This document shows positions 24,379 to 33,502 of a stretch of 64,000 nucleotides of DNA, piece after piece. Both the position numbers and the translations under genes were made by a program. The notes under the pieces are model-generated. The model ran no database searches. It worked only from the letters and a program-made list of their open reading frames with translations, and was not told the origin of the DNA. The first letter of the stretch is position 1. Each line of letters starts with the position of its first letter. Origin of the DNA: Rufibacter latericius (lineage in GTDB: Bacteria; Bacteroidota; Bacteroidia; Cytophagales; Hymenobacteraceae); NCBI RefSeq assembly GCF_003721515.1, contig NZ_RJJD01000004.1:124001-188000 (forward strand), read 5' to 3'.

Positions 24379-27369
24379 TTAGAAAGCGCGACCTTCTTTT
24401 CGGGCTTTGCGGCCTTTGGGTGGTTCTATTTTCTTGGGTTCTGCGGTCACCGCAGGTACATCTGCTTTGGCCAGGATGGGAGCGCCTTCTGTGTCTAGTT
24501 CCACCACGTCATAGCCTAGTTTCTCCAGGCCGGGTTTGATGGAGGCTTTGTCGCCCACCAGCATGATGCTCATTTTCTCTACCGGAAGGTATTTCTTAGC
24601 CAGTGCGTTGATCTCCTCTTTGGTAATGTTCTTCAGGATCTCGTTCTGTTTGGCCACATAATCGGCATCCAGGTTGTAGCGTAGCATGTTGTTGAGGAAG
24701 GAAGCTTTCTGGAACGAGGTCTCGTACTTACGGGCATCACTCTGCCCGATGGCGCTTTTCATGAAGGCCAGTTCCTCATCGGTGATTCCTTCTTCCCGGA
24801 AACGCTTGATCTCTTTCATGAACTCCACCACGGAACTGTCTGACACGTTGGACCGGACCCCAGCCTGGGCGGTGAAAGGTCCGGGGGCTTCGGTGCCTGA
24901 GAAATAAGACCAGGCACCATAGGTATAGCCTTTGTTTTCGCGCAGGTTCAGGTTGATGCGGCTGTTGAAGGACTCGCCCAGCACGTAGTTCATCAAAGAG
25001 GCCTTGTAGTATTCGCCGGTGGCGTCATAAGGCAGGGCCATGTACCCGATCCTTATCTCTGACTGCGCCGCCTTGTCTTTGTCTACCACGTAGATTTTGG
25101 TTTTGTCTATGTTGGGCACCTTCGGCTCTGCCGGAATATTCACCGGCTTGGGAGCCCATTTGTTCAGGAAAGCCAGCTTAGGCATGATCTGCGCCTTTTC
25201 CACATCGCCCACAATCACCAGGTTGGTCACGCTTGGCGAGAAGTAGTTGGTGTAGAACTGCTTCACATCGTCCAGGGTGATGCTTTCTACGGTGGCAGTG
25301 GTGCCCATGACCGGAACGGCTTTGATGTTGCCTTCGCCATAGAGCATTTTGTTGAAGACGTTGTTGGCCACCACGGTAGGTTGGGTGCTTTGGTTTTTGA
25401 TAGCTTCCAAACGCTGCTTTTTCAGGCGGTCAAAGTCGGCGGGATCAAAACGGGGGTGCATCATGCGCTCTTCCAGCAAGGCCAACGTGGCATCCAGGTT
25501 TTTCACCTGGCTCTGCACGGAAACCGTCATGTTTTCGGTACCGCTCCCGAAGTTAATGGAACTGCCCAGTTTCAGGAGTTGGGTAGAGATATCCTCGGCG
25601 GTGTATTTCTGCGATGATTCATTCAAGATGGCGGCGGTCAGGGACGCGATTCCCGCTTTGGACGGGTCGTGGGCTTCCAGTTTGTGGCCGCCTTGCAGCG
25701 TGAAGAGCATGGTCACAGTAGGTACCTCGTCGTTTTTGGCCCCGATCACCTTGATGCCGTTGGCCAGGTTGTCTTTCCAGAAAGGCGGTACTTTGATGAC
25801 AGGGTTGGCACCAGCGGCCGGGCGTTTGCTGCGGTCGAAATTATCTTTGGCTTTCACGTACTTGAGGCCGGCGTATTGGTCAGCGGGAGCCCGGTAGCCG
25901 TCTGGGTCTACCTTGAAGTTATCGGGTTTGGCCACCATCTCGGGTTTGCCTTTGGGCACCACGCTGAGCAGTACGGCTTTTTTGCCTTTGATGTACTGGT
26001 TGTACACCCGCAGGACATCGGCTTTGGTTACGGCACGGTGCGCTTTGAGTTGATTTACCAGGTAGTTGGGGTTGCCGGTGAAGGTCTGGTAGGAAGCCAG
26101 GGTAGATGTCTTGCCCGATACGCTGGACATGCTGTTGATGATGTTGGCTTCGTAAGACGCTTTAAACCGCTCCAGGTCATCGTCAGTGACGCCTCTCTTC
26201 TCGAACTCCACAAACGCGTTGCGCATCTCTTTTTCCATTTCGGCTAATGACTGTCCGGGAAGCGGAAGGGCGCTCAAGGTAAACTCACCGGCCAGTTCTG
26301 AACAAGGATGGCTGGCGTTGGCCTGCACGGCCTTCTGTTTCTTGGTTAGGTTCTGGTACAGGATAGAGTTCTTGCCCCCGCCTATGATCTCCGCGAGCAC
26401 ATCCAACGGCACCTCGTCTGGGTGATAGTTGGGCACGGTAGGGAAGGTCATCTGCAGCAAAGGAAACCGGATATTGTCTTCGTAGGAGATGTAGCGGTCC
26501 TGGGTAAGCACCGGGGCCGGCAACTTCATGTTCTTCACCTCGGGGCCGCGCGGAATGGAGCCGAAGTATTTCTCGGCCAGTTTCACCACTTGTGCCGGAG
26601 TTACGTCACCGCCTACAGTAAGGGTGGCGTTGTTGGGACCGTACCAGCGCAGAAAGAAGTTCTTGAGGTCGTTTACATCTACCCGGTTCAGGTCCTCAAT
26701 GTACCCGATGGTAGTCCAGGAATAGGGATGGCCGTAGGGGTAAAGGGCCTGGCCGTTTCGCTCATACACCCGGCCGTACGGCTGGTTGTCTACCCGCTGG
26801 CCGCGTTCGTTTTTCACGGTCTCGCGCTGCACCTCAAATTTGCGTTGGGTCACGGCATCCAGCAAAAAGCCCATGCGGTCGGCCTCCAGCCAAAGCGCTG
26901 TTTCTAATTGATTGGATGGAACGGTTTCAAAGTAGTTGGTTCGGTCGCGGTTGGTGGTTCCGTTCAGGTCACCGCCCGACTGCGAAACGATCTTGAAATG
27001 CTCTTCATCGGCTACGTTGTCCGATCCCTGGAACATCATGTGCTCAAAGAAGTGCGCGAACCCAGACTTGCCCACCTCTTCCCGCGCCGAGCCTACGTGG
27101 TAAGTCACGTCTACGTGCACGATTGGGTCTGAATGGTCTTCGTGCACCACCACAGTGAGGCCGTTGGGGAGGAGGTATTTTTCATATGGGATTACCAGTT
27201 CGCCACCCTTGCGGGTTACCTTTTCCACCAGTCTGGTTTGCCCCGATTTGCTTTGGCTAGCCATGGTAGTCGGTTTCTTGGCGGCGGTCCCCTTTTTTTG
27301 CGCCTGCGCTTGGGCTTGCCCTGAAAGAGCAACGGCAAAGCACAAAGCCATGATACTTTTCTTTGACAT
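24379..27369 (-). CDS. M16-family zinc metallopeptidase, tandem domain, exported
   Basis: A 996-residue protein with a signal peptide (MALCFAVALSGQAQAQ). The N-terminal M16 unit has the inverted zinc motif H106-FFE-H110 in FAHFFEHMMFQGSDN and the distal Glu region in VQRETVKNERGQ. A second M16 unit starts near 530 (DNLANGIKVIGAKNDEVPTVTM) and lacks an HxxEH motif, as is usual for the inactive half. The C-terminal tail is basic (PKKIEPPKGRKARKEGR). It probably degrades peptides in the periplasm. The gene is divergent from the TonB-receptor-like gene across 439 bp. Confidence 0.9.
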   Translation of the reverse strand: MSKKSIMALCFAVALSGQAQAQAQKKGTAAKKPTTMASQSKSGQTRLVEKVTRKGGELVIPYEKYLLPNGLTVVVHEDHSDPIVHVDVTYHVGSAREEVGKSGFAHFFEHMMFQGSDNVADEEHFKIVSQSGGDLNGTTNRDRTNYFETVPSNQLETALWLEADRMGFLLDAVTQRKFEVQRETVKNERGQRVDNQPYGRVYERNGQALYPYGHPYSWTTIGYIEDLNRVDVNDLKNFFLRWYGPNNATLTVGGDVTPAQVVKLAEKYFGSIPRGPEVKNMKLPAPVLTQDRYISYEDNIRFPLLQMTFPTVPNYHPDEVPLDVLAEIIGGGKNSILYQNLTKKQKAVQANASHPCSELAGEFTLSALPLPGQSLAEMEKEMRNAFVEFEKRGVTDDDLERFKASYEANIINSMSSVSGKTSTLASYQTFTGNPNYLVNQLKAHRAVTKADVLRVYNQYIKGKKAVLLSVVPKGKPEMVAKPDNFKVDPDGYRAPADQYAGLKYVKAKDNFDRSKRPAAGANPVIKVPPFWKDNLANGIKVIGAKNDEVPTVTMLFTLQGGHKLEAHDPSKAGIASLTAAILNESSQKYTAEDISTQLLKLGSSINFGSGTENMTVSVQSQVKNLDATLALLEERMMHPRFDPADFDRLKKQRLEAIKNQSTQPTVVANNVFNKMLYGEGNIKAVPVMGTTATVESITLDDVKQFYTNYFSPSVTNLVIVGDVEKAQIMPKLAFLNKWAPKPVNIPAEPKVPNIDKTKIYVVDKDKAAQSEIRIGYMALPYDATGEYYKASLMNYVLGESFNSRINLNLRENKGYTYGAWSYFSGTEAPGPFTAQAGVRSNVSDSSVVEFMKEIKRFREEGITDEELAFMKSAIGQSDARKYETSFQKASFLNNMLRYNLDADYVAKQNEILKNITKEEINALAKKYLPVEKMSIMLVGDKASIKPGLEKLGYDVVELDTEGAPILAKADVPAVTAEPKKIEPPKGRKARKEGRAF

Positions 27370-27565
27370 ACGCTTAGAAGTTAAAGGTGAGAATCATTAA
27401 AGTAAGTTACTAAATATTGTGTTATTTAAACATTAAATTGATTCTTTTTCCTTTTAGCGGATCGCCTATCTTTTTTTTAGACCACGTTGCGACTTTGGGG
27501 GGGAGTTGTGTCACTTACCGTTGAAAGCAGGTAATTCTAAAGAACAGGCTGAATTGCTGACCCAA

Positions 27566-27580
27566 TCACCATTATGGTGA
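27566..27580. promoter_or_regulatory. candidate operator, 15-bp palindrome
   Basis: TCACCATTATGGTGA is perfectly symmetric around a single central base. It lies in the divergent promoter region 243 bp before the receptor start. Symmetry and position suggest a dimeric regulator site, but no regulator is encoded nearby and a chance occurrence is possible. Confidence 0.35.
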
Positions 27581-27603
27581 GTCTGGCTTAGGAGAGCTTC
27601 TCA

Positions 27604-27641
27604 CGTTTTGCCCTTGATTTCCGGAAAACAGGGGCAAAACG
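27604..27641. repeat. intergenic palindrome, copy 7 (clean)
   Basis: CGTTTTGCCCTTGATTTCC followed by GGAAAACAGGGGCAAAACG, 38 bp. The outer arm reads TTTTGCCC/GGGCAAAA instead of the more common TTTTAGGC/GCCTAAAA, so both sides have changed together. It lies in a divergent promoter region, not at a gene end, which argues that the family is not only terminators. Confidence 0.8.
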
Positions 27642-27808
27642 AACGGGTTCTTTCACTTATCCAAACTAAGGCTGAATTGGCTAATTCAAATGTTAATGTT
27701 TGTTAAATGTTGAGGAGGCACTCAAAGGCTTCAGGTTTATTTCCTTAACATTATTCTCAGATGGTGCTGCTCTCTCAGGCCCTTGTTTCAACCTCAACCT
27801 AACCCCGC

Positions 27809-30607
27809 ATGAAATCACCCTTACTCTTTTGTTTGCTTTTCTTCCTGTTGATGGGTTTGCCCAAACGCTCCTTCGCCCAGAACCAGAAAGGGGAAGTGAA
27901 AGGAAAACTCTGGGATGTTACCCACAAAGAGGCGTTGTCTTATGCCACCATTGCGGTCTACACCGCACAGGACACCACGCTGGTCACCTTCAGGGTAAGC
28001 GATGAGAAAGGGAATTTCAGGGTTCCGTCACTGGCGCTGAACCAGCAACTCCGGATCGTGATTACCATGACCGGTTTCAAGGTGTTCCGGAAGGAATTCA
28101 CGCTGTCACCGGAGAACCGGGAACTGGATCTGGGCCAAATTGACATGACCCAGTCCGATAACCTGCTGGGCGAGGTGGTAATCGAGGCTGAGGCGCCGCC
28201 CATTGTGGTGCGCAAAGACACGCTGGAGTTCAACGCCAATTCGTTTAAAACCCTGCCTACGGCATTACTGGAAGACCTTCTGAAGAAACTGCCCGGCGTA
28301 ACGGTGGATAACTCCGGCAACATCGCGGTGAACGGAAAGTCAGTGAACAAGATCCTGGTGGACGGGAAGGAGTTTTTCGGGAATGATCCTAAGGTGGCTT
28401 CGCGCAACCTGCCCGCCGACATGATTGAGAAAGTGCAGGTGGTGAACGACCCCGATGCCCTGCGCAAAGACCCCGATCTGCCGGTCAACGAGATTCCGCA
28501 GGTCATCAACCTGAAACTGAAGAAGGGCATCAAGCAGGGGGCGTTCGGGAAAGTGTACGCGGGCACGGGCTCTGACCGTCGGTACGAAGGCGGCGGAATC
28601 CTGAACATTTTCCGGGATACCACGCAGGTCAGTTTGCTGGGCTATTCCAACAACCTGAACAAACCGGCCTTCGGTTTTGAGGACATTTCCAGAATCGGGG
28701 GCTTTAACCGGAGTGGTATGAACTCCATCATGGTGCGCAGTGACGGCGGATTTGCCGTGAACGGCATTTCCTTTGGCGGTACCGAAGACGGAATCCAGCG
28801 GTCTACCGGGGCGGGCGGAAACTTCAATACACTGCTAAAAGGCGGCCTGAAAGTGAACCTGCAGTACTTCTACGGCGGTATTGACGCCGATCTGAACCAA
28901 CTGGTGAACTCCACCCAGAACCTGCAGACCGATACGCTTATTTCGCGCCGTAACCGGGCTCAGGACAGCAACACCCAGAACCATCGCATCGGTGGGCGCC
29001 TGGACTGGAAGATCGATTCCCTGACCAACCTGAGTTTCTCGCCCAGCGTGGTGCTGGCGCAGAGTACGTCCAACCAAAGTCTGTTTACCAACACGTTCCG
29101 GAGTTTCTACGAGCCGCTCAACACCAGTGACAACCAGCAACTGCTTGAAAACAACACCACCACGTTCTCTGGAAACCTCTCGTTTGACCGGAACTCGCGC
29201 CGCAAGAAGGGCCGCCAATTCAACTTCTACGGTACCTACAACTTCAATGACGGCGACCAGGGCCAGTATTACTTAGTCAACACCTCCTACTTCAGCCCCA
29301 GCCCCTACAATGAAACCCTGGACCAACTGCGCGACAACGTAGTAACCAGCCAGGCCATCAACACCTCGTATTCCTATACCGAGCCTTTCAGCAAGAACCT
29401 GAGCGGCGTTTTAAGGCTGAATTCTGAATACTTCAAAGACAAGAACTACGTGAACACCTTTGATCTGACCGGCGAAGGACCTCAGGGGCAGGTTTTCCTT
29501 CCAGATTTGTCTGACGAGGTAGAAAGAAGCGGCTGGCGCAATTTCGTGACCACCAGCCTTAAGTGGAAAATCAAAGACCTTACCCTGCAGCCGGGCGTGC
29601 GGTTCACCCTGCTCAACATTGATAATGCTTTCCAGAAGATGGAGCCCATTAGGCAGGAGTATTTCTATGTATTTCCCTCGCTTACGGCCAATTGGAAGGA
29701 GTTTAACTTCAGCTACAACGTGAACGTGAAAGAGCCCTCGGCCGCCGATTTGCAACCCGTCACTGATCAGTCTAACCCTTTGTTCATCCAGTTTGGGAAT
29801 CCGGCCCTGAAACCCACCATCTCCAATTCGGTGAACCTGCACTTCCGGAAATTTGACACCAAACGGTCTATCAACTATTGGGCGTACCTCTCGGGGAGCA
29901 TCAGCAAAGATGCGGTGACCCGGGCCAGAACCCTGGATGAGACCAGCGGCCAGCAGACCACCCGGCCCGTGAACACAGACGGCAACTGGCAACTGAACGG
30001 AAACGCCGACATCTCCAAAGACTGGAAGTTTGACGGCAAAAAGCAGTTCTCTCTGACGGCTTCGGTGTGGATGAACTACGTGAAAACGCTCATCATCCTG
30101 AACGAGCTGCGCAGCTACGGCCAGAATTTCTCCGTGAACCCCAGCCTGAACGCGCGGGTGAACCTGAATGACAAGTTTGAGTTCAATGAGTCTTTGACCT
30201 TGGGCCACCGCCGCAGCGTGTATGAAGACCAAGCGTTCAAGGACATCAGCTTTATCACCAGAACCTCGCGCACGGGGGTGGTGGTGCGGGTGCCCAAGCG
30301 CATTGTCTGGGAAGCCAACTTTGACTACACCTACAATTCCAACGTGGCGCCGGGCCTCCGGAAAGACGTGAGCCGCCTCAATGCCGGGGTTACGTTCCTG
30401 TTCATGAAAAACGACCGTGCCCAGTTGAAACTGTCTGTGTATGACTTGCTGGACCAGAACATCAGTGCGTACCGCAGCATCCGGGAGAACTTTGTGGAGG
30501 ACTTCCAGACGCAGGTGCTTACCCGCTATGTGCTGCTCACCTTCACCTACAACATCCGCAATTTCGGGGGCAAAGTAGGCGGTACCAACACCTTCTTCCG
30601 GTTTTAG
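27809..30607 (+). CDS. TonB-dependent receptor-like outer membrane beta-barrel protein
   Basis: A 932-residue protein: signal peptide ending RSFAQ, a carboxypeptidase regulatory-like domain at about 28-110 (GEVKGKLWDVTHKEALSYATI), a plug-like region (VVIEAEAPPIVVRKDTLEFNANSFKT, KLPGVTVDNSGNIAVNGKSVNKILVDGKEFFGNDP), then a large beta-barrel ending GGTNTFFRF. The plug wording is typical of the Bacteroidota outer membrane beta-barrel family (OMP_b-brl type) that lacks a SusD partner. Substrate unknown; siderophore, peptide or protein-related roles are all possible. It is monocistronic with a terminator 80 bp downstream. Confidence 0.88.
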   Translation: MKSPLLFCLLFFLLMGLPKRSFAQNQKGEVKGKLWDVTHKEALSYATIAVYTAQDTTLVTFRVSDEKGNFRVPSLALNQQLRIVITMTGFKVFRKEFTLSPENRELDLGQIDMTQSDNLLGEVVIEAEAPPIVVRKDTLEFNANSFKTLPTALLEDLLKKLPGVTVDNSGNIAVNGKSVNKILVDGKEFFGNDPKVASRNLPADMIEKVQVVNDPDALRKDPDLPVNEIPQVINLKLKKGIKQGAFGKVYAGTGSDRRYEGGGILNIFRDTTQVSLLGYSNNLNKPAFGFEDISRIGGFNRSGMNSIMVRSDGGFAVNGISFGGTEDGIQRSTGAGGNFNTLLKGGLKVNLQYFYGGIDADLNQLVNSTQNLQTDTLISRRNRAQDSNTQNHRIGGRLDWKIDSLTNLSFSPSVVLAQSTSNQSLFTNTFRSFYEPLNTSDNQQLLENNTTTFSGNLSFDRNSRRKKGRQFNFYGTYNFNDGDQGQYYLVNTSYFSPSPYNETLDQLRDNVVTSQAINTSYSYTEPFSKNLSGVLRLNSEYFKDKNYVNTFDLTGEGPQGQVFLPDLSDEVERSGWRNFVTTSLKWKIKDLTLQPGVRFTLLNIDNAFQKMEPIRQEYFYVFPSLTANWKEFNFSYNVNVKEPSAADLQPVTDQSNPLFIQFGNPALKPTISNSVNLHFRKFDTKRSINYWAYLSGSISKDAVTRARTLDETSGQQTTRPVNTDGNWQLNGNADISKDWKFDGKKQFSLTASVWMNYVKTLIILNELRSYGQNFSVNPSLNARVNLNDKFEFNESLTLGHRRSVYEDQAFKDISFITRTSRTGVVVRVPKRIVWEANFDYTYNSNVAPGLRKDVSRLNAGVTFLFMKNDRAQLKLSVYDLLDQNISAYRSIRENFVEDFQTQVLTRYVLLTFTYNIRNFGGKVGGTNTFFRF

Positions 30608-30687
30608 GCCTCTTTTTGCCAAAATCTGCCTCTTTTGCCCGGGAGAGATGTTGCGGGCAGGCGTAACTATTTTAGCTTTGTTTCTGT

Positions 30688-30718
30688 AAAAGGAGCCTTA
30701 AAACACGGGGCTCCTTTT
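30688..30718 (+). terminator. terminator after the receptor gene
   Basis: AAAAGGAGCC (30688-30697) pairs with GGCTCCTTTT (30709-30718), with TTAAAACACGG in the loop, and further T residues follow. It is 80 bp after the stop. Confidence 0.8.
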
Positions 30719-30809
30719 CCTTTTGCCAGGAACTACCAGGCTCACTGCCGCTGAAATTCGCCCTATTTGGGGGTGATGCGTATTTCCGGCGGCTGCCGTA
30801 TAAAGGAGT

Positions 30810-30817
30810 TATCTTTG
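30810..30817 (+). promoter_or_regulatory. candidate Bacteroidota -7 promoter box for the histidine kinase
   Basis: TATCTTTG matches the Bacteroidota -7 consensus TAnnTTTG exactly. A good -33 TTTG at the usual spacing is not present. If used, transcription would begin near 30823, which leaves the GTG at 30831 almost leaderless and favours the ATG at 30864 as the kinase start. Confidence 0.35.
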
Positions 30818-30863
30818 GTTTTACCTAAGCGTGGGAAAGAAAAACGCCCCTTACTGCTCCTTT

Positions 30864-32984
30864 ATGCCAGAGACCTACAAAGATGATGTAAGCACAGATA
30901 CCTTCAACGTTTTTCAGAGCGGCGGAGAGATGGGTGCTTTGATGCGGGCATATAACTGGGAGGAGCATCCGCTGGGAAGCCCCAAACACTGGCCTCAGAG
31001 CCTGAAAGCCAACATCCGGCTACTGCTTAACTCGGGGTTTCCCATGTTCATCTGGTGGTCTGAGGGGCTGTACGCCTTCCACAACGACGCCTACCTGCCG
31101 GCCCTGGGCAAAAAACACCCGAGTGCCCTGGGAACCTCGGCACGGGAGATCTGGTCCGAAATCTGGGGAGACATTGGAGGCGTTGCGGAGCGCATTCTGG
31201 CTGGCGGCGAGCCCTTCTATGCCGATGGCCTGCGGTTGGAACTGGCCCGCAAGGGTTTCCGGGAAGAAACCTACTGGACCTTCTCCTATAGCCCCGTGTT
31301 TGATGATGCCGGAAAAGTCTTTGGGGTGTTTTGCGCCTGTTTTGAGGAAACCAGCACCATTCTGGGCCAGCGGCGGCTGAAAACCTTGAAAGACATCGCC
31401 GATGAGCTGCCCCGCATCCAGACGCTGGAACAAGCCTGCCAAACCACCTGTGACATCCTGGCCCAAAACGAGGAGGACATTCCCTTCAGCCAGATTTACC
31501 TCCTGAACCAGACCGAAACCGAAGTGACCTTGTTAGGAGAATCGGGCAAGACGGTGCCTCAGGTGTCTTCTGCGGTGCTGCTGCAGGAGCAGGAAACATC
31601 AAACGCCTGGCCTTTTTCTGAGGTGCTGCAATCTAAAAAGAGCCTGGTGCTGGATGATCTGAAGGCTTTTTCCGTGCCCTTGGAAAATGCCGGAGGGCAG
31701 ACCCTGCCCGAAAGAGCCGTTATCCTGCCTATCTTCCGGCCGGGGCAAGACCATCTGATTGGGTTCTTTGTCTCCGGCATCAGCCCGAAACTGGAGTATG
31801 ACACCGATTACCAGAACTTCTTCGATCTGTTGTCTGGCCAGATGGCCACATCCATCTCCAGCGTGAAGGTAAGGGAAGAGGCGACCCGGAAGCAGAACGA
31901 GCTGAACGAATTGTTTCAGCAGGCTCCGGTGGCCATCTGCATCCTGCGGGGCCCAGACCATGTGGTGGAACTGGCCAACCCCGGCATTTTGGAGCTATGG
32001 GGCAAGCGGAGGGAAGATGTGATGCGCAAACCGGTTCTGGAAGCCCTGCCCGAGTTAGCCGACCAAGGCATCAAGGAGTTGCTGGACGGGGTATACCGCA
32101 CCGGTATTCCGTACGTGAACAATGAGTTGCCCTTGCTGCTGGAACGCAACGGGAGGCTGGAGCCCATGTATTTCAACTTTGTGTACCAGCCCATGCGTGA
32201 TGCCTTAGGGGGTATCTCAGGGGTGATGGCCATCGCCATCGGGATCAATGAGCAGGTAGAGGCCCGCCGCCAGATTGAAGCCAAAAACCGCGAACTGCTG
32301 GCCATCAACGCTGACCTGGACAACTTTGTGTACTCGGCCTCGCATGACCTAAAAGCGCCTATCTCCAACATTGAAGGCCTGGTGGAAACCCTGGTAGAGC
32401 ATTTGCCCGCGCCCGTGCGGGAGCAGGAAATAGTGCAGCGGGTGCTCACCCTCATGGGAGCCTCCATCAGCCGGTTCAAACGCGCCGTGGCAGATTTAAC
32501 CGAAGTGGCCAAGATTCAGCGGGCCGGCAATGAAGACGTGGCAACCATTGACTTAGCCGAGGTGATCGCCGATGTACGCCTGGATTTCGAGCACATGATC
32601 AAAGGAGCCGGAGCCCGCATCAAAACGCAACTCGCCTCAGACTCTACCGTTAGTTTCTCGGCTAAGAACGTGCGCAGTATTGTGTATAACCTGCTGAGCA
32701 ATGCCCTGAAATACCGGTCAAAAGACCGCCCTTTGGAGATTTCTATCAGCACCCATCATGTTCCAGGCTTTACCGTGCTATCTGTCTCTGATAACGGCTT
32801 GGGCATGAAACCAGAAGACCGCGACAAGATCTTTACCATGTTCAAGCGCCTGCATGACCACGTAGAAGGAACCGGAATCGGCCTCTACATTGTGAAACGC
32901 ATCCTGGAGAATGCCGGCGGCCATATTGAGGTGGAAAGCGAGAAAGGCGAAGGAGCCACGTTCAGAGTGTTTTTCAAGGATTGA
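30864..32984 (+). CDS. PAS-domain sensor histidine kinase, orphan
   Basis: A soluble 706-residue kinase without membrane helices. An N-terminal PAS-like segment (YNWEEHPLGSPKHWPQSLKA, then MFIWWSEGLYAFHND) is followed by a GAF-like region at about 170-340, a second PAS at about 355-480, a HisKA region with phospho-acceptor His494 in YSASHDLKAPISN, and the ATPase domain with NLLSNALKY, SDNGLGM and GTGIGLYIVKRI. Light, redox or small-molecule sensing is possible; no chromophore Cys can be assigned. No response regulator lies next to it. An in-frame GTG at 30831 would add 11 residues. Confidence 0.88.
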   Translation: MPETYKDDVSTDTFNVFQSGGEMGALMRAYNWEEHPLGSPKHWPQSLKANIRLLLNSGFPMFIWWSEGLYAFHNDAYLPALGKKHPSALGTSAREIWSEIWGDIGGVAERILAGGEPFYADGLRLELARKGFREETYWTFSYSPVFDDAGKVFGVFCACFEETSTILGQRRLKTLKDIADELPRIQTLEQACQTTCDILAQNEEDIPFSQIYLLNQTETEVTLLGESGKTVPQVSSAVLLQEQETSNAWPFSEVLQSKKSLVLDDLKAFSVPLENAGGQTLPERAVILPIFRPGQDHLIGFFVSGISPKLEYDTDYQNFFDLLSGQMATSISSVKVREEATRKQNELNELFQQAPVAICILRGPDHVVELANPGILELWGKRREDVMRKPVLEALPELADQGIKELLDGVYRTGIPYVNNELPLLLERNGRLEPMYFNFVYQPMRDALGGISGVMAIAIGINEQVEARRQIEAKNRELLAINADLDNFVYSASHDLKAPISNIEGLVETLVEHLPAPVREQEIVQRVLTLMGASISRFKRAVADLTEVAKIQRAGNEDVATIDLAEVIADVRLDFEHMIKGAGARIKTQLASDSTVSFSAKNVRSIVYNLLSNALKYRSKDRPLEISISTHHVPGFTVLSVSDNGLGMKPEDRDKIFTMFKRLHDHVEGTGIGLYIVKRILENAGGHIEVESEKGEGATFRVFFKD

Positions 32985-33009
32985 TGCCATAAGGCTTTTC
33001 CCGAGAACC

Positions 33010-33048
33010 CTGTTTTCTGCCTGTTTCCAGAAAAAAAGCCCGGAAACG
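33010..33048. repeat. intergenic palindrome, degenerate copy 8, overlapping a terminator
   Basis: CTGTTTTCTGCCTGTTTCC followed by AGAAAAAAAGCCCGGAAACG. Its right half is also the left arm of the terminator at 33037-33057, so two alternative hairpins compete for the same bases. Confidence 0.5.
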
Positions 33049-33057
33049 TTCCGGGCT
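33037..33057 (+). terminator. terminator after the histidine kinase
   Basis: AGCCCGGAA (33037-33045) pairs with TTCCGGGCT (33049-33057) over a 3-nt loop, preceded by seven A and followed by CTTATTT. It uses the AGCCCGGAAACG word shared with terminators at 2157 and 13441. Confidence 0.75.
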
Positions 33058-33423
33058 CTTATTTAGAATGCAAGGGCCGAGCAGGAATGCACGGCGTCTC
33101 ACAATGAACAAACTCTTTTGTGGCTTAAAGCCAAACTAGAAACGTTGTCTGCCACGGTTTATTGGGTATCCTTCCTCCCCAAAAATGCTTTTACGAACAA
33201 GTGCCTGATCTGCGCACAGAAAGCTTGGTTTTGCTGGTGAAATCAGGAAAATTCCTCGGAAACAAGGCTTGTTTTAGAAAATTGGCGCAGAAACGCCTCT
33301 TCGTAGCTTCTGCCAATCACGATGTCAATTCTTAGGAGAAATGGTATTGTCTCGCCTACCTTCTACGTGTTTAAAGGGCATCAACCAAGGAATTGCACCC
33401 GTGCAAGAAAGATCCGGGTAAAA

Positions 33424-33465
33424 TCAACCCGCCCTGGCTTGATTACGCAAGGCAGGGCGGGTTGA
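33424..33465 (-). terminator. strong hairpin terminator for the minus-strand lipoprotein
   Basis: TCAACCCGCCCTG (33424-33436) pairs with CAGGGCGGGTTGA (33453-33465). After one mismatch the stem continues with CTTG/CAAG around a 6-nt loop. On the minus strand it is followed by TTTTACCC, the expected T tract, 37 bp after the lipoprotein stop. Confidence 0.8.
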
Positions 33466-33502
33466 CAGGCAATACAGGTTTTGTTTGCGTTTGTGAAAAG
33501 GG

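Larger units (their letters stand above)
27370..27808. other. 439-bp divergent regulatory region
   Basis: There is no gene between the M16 peptidase (-) and the outer membrane receptor (+). It holds an AT-rich promoter-like part at 27400-27475, a run of eight G near 27497, a 15-bp palindrome TCACCATTATGGTGA (27566-27580) with the shape of a regulator site, and one of the cleanest dispersed palindromes (27604-27641). The 5' region of the receptor is therefore long, at least 160 bp after the palindrome. Confidence 0.55.
32985..33502. other. 518-bp non-coding region between convergent genes
   Basis: I see no gene here. It carries a degenerate palindrome fused to a terminator near 33010-33057 and a strong hairpin for the minus-strand lipoprotein at 33424-33465. 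The stretch between them is featureless apart from a possible decayed palindrome near 33254-33296 (CTCGGAAACAAGGC then TTGTTTTAGAAAATTGG). Confidence 0.5.

Noticed and set aside
27492-27500. Run of eight G in the divergent region
   Set aside because: A single G run without neighbouring runs cannot make a quadruplex alone; no phase-variable frame is attached to it.
29411-30622. Open frame of 403 codons on the minus strand opposite the outer membrane receptor gene
   Set aside because: It mirrors the codon pattern of the real plus-strand gene, has no recognisable domain and lies wholly inside the clear beta-barrel coding region.
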